Source: an uncultured Flavobacteriaceae bacterium
GTDB taxonomy: Bacteria; Bacteroidota; Bacteroidia; Flavobacteriales; Flavobacteriaceae
Direction of reading: 5' to 3'
DNA: 64,000 nt
Assembly: GCA_938029725.1 (NCBI GenBank)
Contig: CALHGE010000013.1
Span: 124,001 to 188,000, forward strand
Of this stretch, positions 9,501 to 15,950 are shown in pieces; position 1 is the first letter of the stretch; every line of letters starts with the position of its first letter. The notes beneath the pieces are model-generated. The model was given only the letters and a program-made list of their open reading frames with translations, ran no database searches and was not told where the DNA came from. The translations under genes were made by a program, and so were the position numbers.

Positions 9501-12456
9501 TTACGGCCTGAACTGAACTACCATCTCTTAGTATTTCATAGGTAAATGCAGGATTTCCACCAGCTATAGTTATGCTTATTTCGGCAGCAGGTGTAGCACT
9601 ACAATCAAGGTCTTTGACCAATGCGGCCGCTGCGGTCAAGGTCGGAAATACATCGATGGTTTCCGTTGCTGTACAATTTTTACTATCGATTACCTCTATC
9701 GTATAACTACCCGTACCAAGCCCTGTAAATACAGGATTGGATTGGAATACGCCACTTGGACTCAATCGATATTGAAAGGGAGCAAGCCCCCCCGACGTTA
9801 CACTGGCTGTTAATGTGAGTCCATTGTTACTGTCATAACATAGGCTATTAGCGCTTATATCAAGTACAGGTGAAACAGTAGGCGAAAGACTAAAAGTTTC
9901 TTGTACTTCACAGCCACCAGCATCTCGTACAGTGACAGTGTAGACACCTGAGGTATCGACTAGACCTGTAAATACATTAGTTGTTTGAGGCCCGACAGCT
10001 ACCCCAAGAGGGTCTTCAAGCTCATATTCAAAACCACCCCATCCGCCGGCAGCTGTGATGCTCACCGAGCCCGGGTTGCTCCCTGTACTAGAACAGCTAA
10101 GATCTGTTACTTCTACCGCTGCAGAAAGCGGTGTTACGGGGGCTTCTATAGTTACTATTGTTATTGCGCTACAGGTCGTAATGTCATCTGTAACGGTGAT
10201 GGTATAGGTTTCCCCTGGTTGGTTATCGAGCGTAATTATATTTGTAGTAACAGCGTTACCTGAAACAATGGTTGCCCCTAAACTAGTAACCACAGTATAA
10301 GAGTAGGTAGTTTCAAAACCATTTACAGTATAGCGCAAAGCACCATCGCTAAATCCGTTACAACTTACATTTTCAAGCAATTCACCAACAACACCTATTT
10401 CTGTAATAGGAAGAATGGTAAAACTTTCTTCATACGTACAATCGTTGCTGTCAGAAACCAAAAATGTATAGGTTTCGGGAGCAAGATTTTCAAAAACAGC
10501 AACAGTACCAACAATACTGTTGGCACTTTGAACCGTAGGAGAAATCATTTGAATGACATAATCAGGCGTGCCCCCAACTATAGTGACGGTTAAATCGGAA
10601 GTTGGATCATCACAGGTAATTTGAGATGGCGCAAAGATTAAATCCTCAGGACTATTAACCGCAAGAATTTCTACCGCATTGGTTTCTATACTACATCCGC
10701 CAAAATCACGAATAAAAATAGTATATATACCTGGCTGTAATCCAATAAACATGTCGTTAGCTTGCCAAGTGGCTCCGTTTAGGCTGAATTCATAGGTACC
10801 TGAACCGCCACCATAGTTATTTGCCCGAATGGTACCCGATTGGGTACACGTATAGGGCTGTATTAAAATGGCTTCTCCTGCCAATTCACTTACAGGAGAT
10901 GCTACGGTCATGTTTTCAACAAAATTACACTCTGCATTTCCTTTTCTCATATTCGCCACTACCGAATATTCTCCTGCGATTAAACCGGGGAAATAACCAG
11001 AACTGTTTGAGGCAATGGCATCTGAAAAGGAAAAGCCGTTGGTATTGGCTTCAGCAGTAGTAATGATTCTATCAAATAAATAATACTGTATTTGATAGCC
11101 ATTGCTATCAATAAGGTTCATTTGAATTTCTCCACTAGCATCACCAAAACAAGCTACACTAGTAACTGTGGCAATGTCAAACTCCGCAGGCGGAACAAAC
11201 TCTATATCAACGGAGTTGGAAATGGTAAAACAACCAAGTCGGTCTATTAATAAAAAACTATAGTTTCCGGGCGACAAGATGTCAAAAATTGTACTGGTTT
11301 GAAACTCTGAAGCCGGAACATCAGCTGGTGCTGCATACGAAGTAACTAAATTATCTTGATCATCAACATATTTCCAGACAGCAAATCTATATGGTGTCCT
11401 TCCCCCATCAGCATTTATAAGAATATTACCTTCTCTACAGGTGATGTGCTGAGAAACTCTTGCCCCGAAGGTTAAGGTATTTTCACTACTTACGGCAACG
11501 CTAGTTGGCGCTGATTGTTCACAGCCATCACTGTTGCGCCCCACGACAAGGTAATCGCCTTGACCTACCCCAATAAAGGTATACGTGTTTGCTGTTTGGT
11601 TGGTGACCACATCGATTAAGGTTCCCCTACCTCCGTCAAGACCGTCATCCAATCGCAACTCGTAGGCATAGTTTGGAATACCATTATTAGCTGTGATAGA
11701 AACGGTTCCCACACCTTCACAATCAGCCTCAGTAGAAGAGGCCTGTACGCTAAAATTACTGGTGACTACTGAAATATCAGTTGTACTAAAAAGACATCCA
11801 TTTTCTATAGGATCTCCTGTATTTGGGTTTAATTGCATCACTTCTACCCTGTAATTACCATTGGAAGAGATAATAAAAGCAGGGCCATTGTTCGCGCTAA
11901 AAGGAATTAATATTTGATTGGTATCACCATTGACCAATTGAAAGCCATAGTTGCTACCAAGGTTAGTAACGGTTATGTTACCCGTAGGCTCACAACCGAT
12001 GTCGACACTTTGATATAATACTTCTAAGCTATTTTGGAATACATGAAAATAATGATTTTCGAAAACGCCATTGCCTTGGGTAACTCTAAGGCGATATTTA
12101 CCCGCATCATTTACAGGGAAATCATTTCCGGTAGCAACCGTATTATAGACACACGATAGACTTCTATTCGTACAATCATTACCAAAATTGGTACAACTGT
12201 TTTCATCTAGTTTTTGCCACTCAATACTTTGCGCGCCAGGATAGCTAACCGAAAGATTGGCAAGGTCATCAGCTCCACAGAGAAAAATTTTAGGCAACTC
12301 ACTTCCGTCATTTGCGCAAGAGGATATATTACCGGTAACATTGTTATTGGGGTCGTTGACTAAATCAATTATTGGATTTGTCTGTGCTATGACGGCTTGG
12401 TTAGCCACAAATAACAGTAGAACAAGTAGGATTTTTTTGGTTGATTTTAATAACAT
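595..12456 (-). CDS. Giant SprB-repeat surface protein with T9SS type B sorting domain
   Basis: This 3953-aa protein is predicted to be a surface adhesin of the SprB kind, exported by the type IX secretion system. It starts with a signal peptide (residues 1-24, ending AIAQ), then an Ig-like N-terminal region. About forty SprB-type repeats of 75-100 residues follow, each with an N-terminal Cys motif such as SCFGGSDGTI, a central GG..PY.Y segment and a YT..V.D..GC end. The last ~85 residues are a gliding-motility-associated C-terminal domain (FFTPDGDGQND, then IYDRYG, GWDG, DYWYVLKL and a final Arg), the hallmark of type B T9SS cargo. Equivalent Cys positions recur every 580-640 residues, so blocks of repeats were duplicated. 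The SprF- and OmpA-type partners encoded just upstream are likely its export and anchoring partners. Flavobacterium johnsoniae SprB is longer (about 6500 aa). Ligand and exact role are unknown. Confidence 0.9.
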   Translation of the reverse strand: MLLKSTKKILLVLLLFVANQAVIAQTNPIIDLVNDPNNNVTGNISSCANDGSELPKIFLCGADDLANLSVSYPGAQSIEWQKLDENSCTNFGNDCTNRSLSCVYNTVATGNDFPVNDAGKYRLRVTQGNGVFENHYFHVFQNSLEVLYQSVDIGCEPTGNITVTNLGSNYGFQLVNGDTNQILIPFSANNGPAFIISSNGNYRVEVMQLNPNTGDPIENGCLFSTTDISVVTSNFSVQASSTEADCEGVGTVSITANNGIPNYAYELRLDDGLDGGRGTLIDVVTNQTANTYTFIGVGQGDYLVVGRNSDGCEQSAPTSVAVSSENTLTFGARVSQHITCREGNILINADGGRTPYRFAVWKYVDDQDNLVTSYAAPADVPASEFQTSTIFDILSPGNYSFLLIDRLGCFTISNSVDIEFVPPAEFDIATVTSVACFGDASGEIQMNLIDSNGYQIQYYLFDRIITTAEANTNGFSFSDAIASNSSGYFPGLIAGEYSVVANMRKGNAECNFVENMTVASPVSELAGEAILIQPYTCTQSGTIRANNYGGGSGTYEFSLNGATWQANDMFIGLQPGIYTIFIRDFGGCSIETNAVEILAVNSPEDLIFAPSQITCDDPTSDLTVTIVGGTPDYVIQMISPTVQSANSIVGTVAVFENLAPETYTFLVSDSNDCTYEESFTILPITEIGVVGELLENVSCNGFSDGALRYTVNGFETTYSYTVVTSLGATIVSGNAVTTNIITLDNQPGETYTITVTDDITTCSAITIVTIEAPVTPLSAAVEVTDLSCSSTGSNPGSVSITAAGGWGGFEYELEDPLGVAVGPQTTNVFTGLVDTSGVYTVTVRDAGGCEVQETFSLSPTVSPVLDISANSLCYDSNNGLTLTASVTSGGLAPFQYRLSPSGVFQSNPVFTGLGTGSYTIEVIDSKNCTATETIDVFPTLTAAAALVKDLDCSATPAAEISITIAGGNPAFTYEILRDGSSVQAVTAVPSIPFSYFTTTTGTYEFIITDTEGCSVTTNQVVVTANNPPAVVEVVTNPLCSTSADGIVELQISGGTPPYQIVFDGSTPSVQTTYPSLIAGTYNYTVTDSKGCVFVGDVTLTAPPALLPGIINVRTDFRCDNLSATIQAVGYSGGTPGYTFSIDGLNFQLSDTFSTGITAGTYTISVRDTNGCTEVTPAITIDPLNPPTELAFAATAATCPAIVSDVTVTVVNGNGPFAFEITAPAAAIANTTGASTGVFTGLAPGAYTFYVTDTKGCEIEQSYTVVDIPRVNVFSQLTSNASCFGEADGEFSFTVRDFATTYSYFVENSSATVVQSQNNINLTTAIAVSSLVADTYTVTITDDTTTCTATIVTTINEPIAALDFTFTNTPVTCIQDATITITPIAGWGSYEYQLENTVGPVMVYAYQSNNVFTNVSAGTYTIYVRDSGGCIVAKPITIAAAQAPIIAMAASDFCYDSSNQASFVINVTGGVAPYAYSIDGGSPISAIGNPFTISNLIPKAYNIQAIDAFGCVSNILAETINSQLIASAVVTKALDCTVAPDAIIDVAISNGYTPYTTYEVSSNGGVTWGAPLAIVGSNFSYSTATAGTYDFRITDSRDCTVITQATIVPILSPVISALVQTTDILCNGDAGATIQVNFDATQGVAPFTVSVVNTTTATNYGTQTSGLPAGTYEVTVTDSNSCTDMEVIVIGEPDLITYTIALTDIQCDSAGTDPTNNTIPGSISVTGVSGGTVEYTYFLTANNGMPTQTYTSSPGNRDHTFTILNFGIYNVEITDINGCSITSNEIIASPPDDLDIDVSTVTTDCALGGTAIVSVSSAFSSNDYEFAVLEYYSPPYSNNYQGSDVVNGDTATITGLIPGITYTFVVFDNATRCYYFETAAAPIDSPSDLTSTLDLVSNVSCTGSADGSVSFTFDNYDPNVTQVDYEIFNFQSNLTTGITDFTTFTPPSAVVPISETDFGPLPPGVYYILFTEQGGSFPGCSVASETFTIEEASVQLVANANLVKNDNCNLNAGQVAANGQFGRAPYEFQIALSTAIAPTQITWAGTSNNVFNVEGGDYIVYVKDAFGCIQPAPVLVPTDPEPAITVVVGDQCAAEEGAFSVSITLDLAGVAPHAIRVDGGAAQSVPGLVNTGDTMTVSNLSSGPHSIELIDLNGCSDFEAFTIYPPLTILANITAGENCDPANSGAVSVFANGGSGTYSFSQITPAGANNTSGVFTGLTHSVAYTFELTDTITNCVEQVTVTLAAPAIPSFTLVATDVSCFGGSDGTITVNLIAGNIDTPYLYSLDGGTTTQPSNVFNGLTQGTYNITVISGKGCQDTDAIDVNEPSQLEITANRSDFSCDDDASTITVVINNDGTGNPSGTASYVYSFDNGANFQPSNTYQVPFGSPDVTVVVRDAKGCIATALVAIPVRQEVIASISDDGPMDCTDNQQVISINASGGLGTYTYTELPSGAVVADPANIVLTQVGTYIYEVIDTTTNCSVIIEHIVAPYDLIELIATVTNDATCSDSANGEIQVSITGYLGAFNYQVLDSAGAFIAGASGSDNATTSPYVFTAATTLSAGIYSVQITETDFPQCVGTSNNITIDAPEPLVAQLVSNVNANCNEVNAIVTVQATGGTGPYSFGASIRGAGDPGVYPFDNTVELDPSTSLDWDIYVQDANNCVISLPIEITVDTDTTPDIALAIDDECAAEGSFDIRVSLDGVNFGVAPYTMSLDGNAFESIASFPHTYSNQNAGLHSVEIRDANGCGEIENITIDPELLISAVVVAQPTCGANDGVIEFAVLGGDASYLVTLLNAVALTDTGLSPTGNQFTGLAFGDYIVRVTDLPLTPLSCIADAPVSLEEPTPVTLLPTDFTDVSCAGASDGTISINMEVPSAGVNDNPIYTFSIENSTTGSAPVSQSSSVFTSLAPGIYNITVSSGRNCIAIDQVAILDPSPLTANNPVVNPFACDINNLVNVATIDVANIGGGTPGYFYTIDGTNYFPITGTSISHQVTVAGDYTLVIRDQNACELPLPTITVEPLPVIALAITEGVADCPTGQEITVTSTGHSIPVDLTFELLETGELQANLTTNNAVFNLIAPGIYNIKVTDNVTGCYELIAHSIDPRPQWNVALTAATPITCFGDTNGTLELSFTGYSGAYNYEVFNEDGTTAGVSDTSVTAHPLLISNMPAGNYFISVLALDYPYCTEDETLVATIQSPSAVLQATVTSLLASGCPNDMGEISVVAQGGYAPYDISLTHASGQVYPLVNDIYATVFTELQSGDYTIQVVDSQGCLVTYSATIDATPNIVATATGTAPVCYDNPDGMIVAVALGGSTNYNYFINYYDETGSSIEFTPTVPQQSNEFNFLGEGYYSVTVIDDMGCSDTTSIIFLDGPDQLLAEVALTTAMTCESPAEVTATAIGGTAPYLYQLEDNLGNIITSYQLDPIFSVGDAGIYRVRVTDANNCETLGQVPVVVPEIPPVQLSIDFASTSVSCADATTASIYVSAIGGIGVYTFDLILAGAVVYTQTDIRKAVFEDLAPGDYTVRVTSEGGCDPDEELVSIANPEPLIFNSEFTPETCVDALDGSITLMLSGGGGGYQFAISPNLDQFFDEDPEQGLPLGYYRFEDLVPGTYTVIAQDSNGCFFIEEFTIEPATEMVIAITTISETCEGDMNGAITLDVTGGTAPYSTRLSSESSFVEDRLSFTEMAAGGYIIFVEDANGCQLDLAVTIEPGVNLNATVVPIYECTEDTPENYINITFEDPSVIGDVLYALDSTDPSDLQLTPDFRNIAPGSHYLRIEHSGGCPRDIQFEIQAFEPLTLLLEQNNLNEITAIAAGGVPSYTFYFNDINNGTDNTYRINRSGTYVVRVMDQNGCEAIATIEMEFVDIEIPNFFTPDGDGQNDRWLPRNIEGWPEIVIKIYDRYGRVVGDDVVNRNGWDGLYNKNPLPTGDYWYVLKLNGENDEREFVGHFTLYR

Positions 12457-12993
12457 TTGAGGGCTATATTTGGTTTTACATCAACAGGATTACATAAAAA
12501 TCATGTCGTTCATCTTTCAACTAATCATCACTTCAATGATCGCAAAAAAATGGATATTACTAGCGAATATTGTCCTTTATAGTGAGAGCTAAAATAAAAT
12601 GTTGTAGCCTCCTTTAATTTTGTTGTTAACTACTAGTTTTTAACTGTATAAGGTTAAGCATAGGCACAAAAATGACTGAAATAAAGAATTTGTAGGAAAA
12701 CTCCATTATGCTGTATCCAGGCAAAAATCAACTTCCGAAGCGTGTTGGTTTTTTTGAGTATTGAAAGTCAAAAAACCATAGGGCAGGTAAGCTTAAAAAG
12801 CTAATTGATGTTTACAAAAAAAAGTGATTTATTAAGGCAACAAACTAAAGATACTGCCTATGAAAATTTTAAAGCCTTTATTTAAAATAGTACCCCGAAC
12901 TCTCAACTCGAATTAAAACCAGTATACCTGATTATCAAATCACAATAGCGCTTATAAAAAAGGCGATCGATAGTATGGACATTTTACTGTTTT
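12457..12993. other. Gap between ompA-like and SprB-like genes
   Basis: No gene is visible in these 537 bases. They hold repeat copy B (12723-12830) and must contain either the promoter of the SprB-like gene or a read-through leader from the ompA-like gene. I found no clear TAnnTTTG box in the minus direction before the 12456 start. No intact terminator follows the ompA-like stop, so read-through is possible. Confidence 0.5.
12723..12830. repeat. Direct repeat copy B (degenerate terminator region)
   Basis: This stretch aligns with 441-547 over its whole length and in the same orientation. It includes the A-run and left hairpin arm that form the terminator in copy A, but the sequence then diverges, so no hairpin can form here. 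It looks like the old terminator region of the ompA-like gene, or the scar of an insertion or duplication of the giant gene. Confidence 0.7.
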
Positions 12994-14973
12994 TTAATTC
13001 TTAGTATTCAGTTGAACTATTGGAAATTCAATTCGCCTGTTTAATTCTAATTTGGAAGGTTCACAATCTATTACCCCAGTACACAAATTAACTGGTTTTC
13101 GCTTACCAAAACCTAAATAGGAAGCGATACGCTCCTTAGGAACTCCTTTTGACACTAAGTAGGCGTATGTAGATGCTGCTCTTCTCTGTGATAACCAATC
13201 GTTATATTTATGAGAACCCACAGGGTCAGTATGCCCCTCTATTCCGATAATCATTTCTGGGTAAGTTTTAAGCATTAAGATTACTAGTTTATCTAGTTCT
13301 AACGCGGCGTCACTTCTTATAAAACTATCATTTGAATTAAAATAAATTTTATCCAGATTAGCCAAAACCTTTGCATCAAGTATAGGTTCCATAAAGACCT
13401 CTTGATAAACTAAATTTGATGCTTCGTCTACTGCAATGCTGTTCAACTTCTGCTCGACCAAAAGATGTGTGTCTATTTTGAAAACCATTCTAAAATCCTT
13501 GTCTTCATTAACAGAAAAAGTATAAGTTCCTTTTTCATTTGTAAAAATTTGATCAAGGATTTTATTCGTTTCAAGATCATACAATGTCACCTCTACGTCT
13601 TGTAAATTCTCTAAATTAACAGCATCGTTGACGGTACCATTCAATAGAATAGTTCTTACAATTGTTGGTGGCAATACCTCCTCTATTTCATCAAAAATGG
13701 GCTTAACGATAAACTTATAAATATCATCGCTGCCCTGCCCTCCGTCTCGGTTAGAACTAAAAAATCCTTTTCTATTTCCGTCTGCTACAAAAATACCGAA
13801 ATCATCCTTTAAGCTATTTATAGGGCTCCCTACATTTAGGGGCTTATCAAAACTTCCCTCTGAATTGATTTCTGTGACGAATACATCTAGACCACCCATA
13901 CCAAAATGACCATCTGATGAAAAGAACAGTTCGTTATCTTTTGATATGAAAGGAAAAGTTTCTCTACTATTTGTATTTATCGAGGCTCCCAAATTTTCAG
14001 GTTGACTGTAGGTGTTATCTTCACTTATTTTTACTTTAAATAAGTCTGAAGCTCCAAAAGTTCCAGGCATATTTGAAGCAAAGTATAGTATTTTACCATC
14101 CTTACTTAACGCTGGGTGCGCACAATTGTAGTCATCACTATTGAAGGGTAACTCTGTAACATTAGTCCATTTACCATCTTCTTTATTGGCTGTGTACAAC
14201 TTAAGCAGCATCACTATATCTTCATCTTTCTTCCTTTTCTTATTTAAAAAACTATTCCGTGTAAAATACATAGTCTTACCATCTTGACTGAAAACAGCAG
14301 TAGATTCGTTAAACTTTGTATCTATCTCTTTTAAAAATTCTTTAGGTTTTTTAAATGCTTCATGAGTTGTAAGAGTAGCGCTATAAAGATTTGAAAATGG
14401 TCTATTGGTCCATTCAAAAATATCTTTGGTAGCTCCTGATATTTTACGAGATGATGTAAAAACAAGAGCTCCCTTTATAAATGTAGCTCCGTAATCAGCC
14501 TCTTCTGAGTTAATTCCGGCATCTTCAACATGTATTGCAATACGGTTCGTTTTAAATTTAAAGAAATAACCAGGACTTTTATTTAAGGAATCAATTTTCT
14601 GTTCGATATCGACACCATCAATTTTCCAAGCACCCAATTCTTTCAGCTTTTCGAAATTTCCACCTACTTTTAAAACATGTAGATACTTTAAAACGCTTTT
14701 TTCATCTTGCTCTTTATTAAGGAGAAAAAGTTTAGCATACCACTTTTCGGCAAGATCAAACTTTGCATTAAAATAATAGGAGTTCCCAAGATTTTTAAAA
14801 ATCTTCTCACTCTCTACCCCTTTTTTAACTAAAACCTCATAGAGACGAGCAGCTTCCATATAAGCCATATGGTCATATTTTTCATTGGCAAGCTGTAGTT
14901 TTTTATGCTGTGAGAATGCGAATAACATTGAAAAAAAACATACTACAAAAAACGTATTTTTTTTAGATGACAT
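12994..14973 (-). CDS. OmpA-family protein with PD40 repeats (giant-adhesin partner)
   Basis: This 659-aa protein is probably an outer-membrane-associated, peptidoglycan-binding partner of the giant secreted proteins. A signal peptide (about residues 1-22) is followed by a TPR-like helical segment (about 25-110). PD40/WD40-like propeller motifs (about 150-420, for example LSKDGKILYFASN) come next, then a carboxypeptidase-regulatory-like fold (about 445-515) and a C-terminal OmpA domain (about 545-655). That domain has the GHTDPVGS and NRRIEF motifs used to hold diaminopimelate in the cell wall. The same domain order is common in Bacteroidota next to PorP/SprF genes. It follows the SprF-like gene by 9 bases, so the two are co-transcribed. 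Function in adhesion or gliding is inferred from context. Confidence 0.88.
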   Translation of the reverse strand: MSSKKNTFFVVCFFSMLFAFSQHKKLQLANEKYDHMAYMEAARLYEVLVKKGVESEKIFKNLGNSYYFNAKFDLAEKWYAKLFLLNKEQDEKSVLKYLHVLKVGGNFEKLKELGAWKIDGVDIEQKIDSLNKSPGYFFKFKTNRIAIHVEDAGINSEEADYGATFIKGALVFTSSRKISGATKDIFEWTNRPFSNLYSATLTTHEAFKKPKEFLKEIDTKFNESTAVFSQDGKTMYFTRNSFLNKKRKKDEDIVMLLKLYTANKEDGKWTNVTELPFNSDDYNCAHPALSKDGKILYFASNMPGTFGASDLFKVKISEDNTYSQPENLGASINTNSRETFPFISKDNELFFSSDGHFGMGGLDVFVTEINSEGSFDKPLNVGSPINSLKDDFGIFVADGNRKGFFSSNRDGGQGSDDIYKFIVKPIFDEIEEVLPPTIVRTILLNGTVNDAVNLENLQDVEVTLYDLETNKILDQIFTNEKGTYTFSVNEDKDFRMVFKIDTHLLVEQKLNSIAVDEASNLVYQEVFMEPILDAKVLANLDKIYFNSNDSFIRSDAALELDKLVILMLKTYPEMIIGIEGHTDPVGSHKYNDWLSQRRAASTYAYLVSKGVPKERIASYLGFGKRKPVNLCTGVIDCEPSKLELNRRIEFPIVQLNTKN

Positions 14974-14982
14974 ATTTTATGT

Positions 14983-15909
14983 TTAAAAGAATCGAGGGGA
15001 TGCTATTTTTGAATGCCTTTTGAAAAGTTCAAATCTCAGAAATACTTCATGTGTTCCGTAACTGTAATTTGAAATATCGTTAGTAGACATATCATAGCCA
15101 TAACCGATGAACCAAGAATCTGATACTTGAAAACCTGCCATGGCGCTTACAGCTGCTTTTAATCTATACGCTAGACCTAAGGTAAATACCTCTCCAAACA
15201 AAACATTTCCTGAAATATCTATTTGCAAAGGAGCCCCATCAATAAGCTTAGTAAGTATTGAAGGTTTCAATTTAACATCTCCCCCTAATTCAAACACTTT
15301 ACCAGCCATTATATATAAATGCGGTCTTCTGGTAGCTGTACTTACAGAACCAGCGTCTGCATATTTATTATAATACGTCGTTTTTAAAATATTTGGCACG
15401 GAGACTCCAAAATATGATTTTTCAGAATAGAGGTATAAGCCTGCGCCTACGTTTGGAGAAAAGTTATTTTGGATATTATCCTCAAAAGCAAAATCACCTT
15501 GATTGAACTGATCCAATTTAGAAAAATTCACATTTAAAAAACTGATCGAAGCTTTTAAGCCAAATGATACTTTAAACTTTTCAGTGGCTCTAATCGTATA
15601 TGAAATATCTGTCTCAAACTTATTTTCATCAGAGGGTCCTATCTGATCATTCACAAGAGACACCCCTAAGCCAATATTGCTTCCTTTAATTGGTGTACTT
15701 AAGGAAACTATACTTGTGCTGGGAGATCCTTCCAACCCAACCCATTGGGCTCTGTGTAAAGTAAAAACAGTCATAACACCCCTCGAAGCAGCATAGGCAG
15801 GGTTTATATTAATAGTATTATACATGTATTGCGTAAACTGCGAATCTTGCTGGGAATATCCAGTTATTGTGATAACTAAAAAAACGAATTGTATTATTTT
15901 AAATCTCAT
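14983..15909 (-). CDS. PorP/SprF-family type IX secretion membrane protein
   Basis: This 308-aa outer-membrane beta-barrel has a signal peptide (residues 1-19, ending YSQ) and the family's N-terminal QFTQYMYN..NPAYA motif. Alternating hydrophobic strands run through to an aromatic C-terminus (ending PRFF). Members of this family are needed for export or surface attachment of type B T9SS cargo, with SprF serving SprB in Flavobacterium johnsoniae. Its position 41 bases after a giant type B cargo gene repeats the sprB-sprF order, so it is most likely a dedicated partner of the 6194-aa protein and perhaps also of the 3953-aa one. It is less likely to be the core T9SS component PorP, because no other core T9SS genes are nearby. 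Confidence 0.9.
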   Translation of the reverse strand: MRFKIIQFVFLVITITGYSQQDSQFTQYMYNTININPAYAASRGVMTVFTLHRAQWVGLEGSPSTSIVSLSTPIKGSNIGLGVSLVNDQIGPSDENKFETDISYTIRATEKFKVSFGLKASISFLNVNFSKLDQFNQGDFAFEDNIQNNFSPNVGAGLYLYSEKSYFGVSVPNILKTTYYNKYADAGSVSTATRRPHLYIMAGKVFELGGDVKLKPSILTKLIDGAPLQIDISGNVLFGEVFTLGLAYRLKAAVSAMAGFQVSDSWFIGYGYDMSTNDISNYSYGTHEVFLRFELFKRHSKIASPRFF

Positions 15910-15950
15910 TATTGCATGTCTTTGTTTGCTATTGAAAATCTACTTGAGTA

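Noticed and set aside
820-12460. Many 60-135-codon open frames on the plus strand opposite the SprB-like gene
   Set aside because: They are complements of repeated Cys/Gly/Thr-rich modules, have no start context or family resemblance, and recur with the repeat period.
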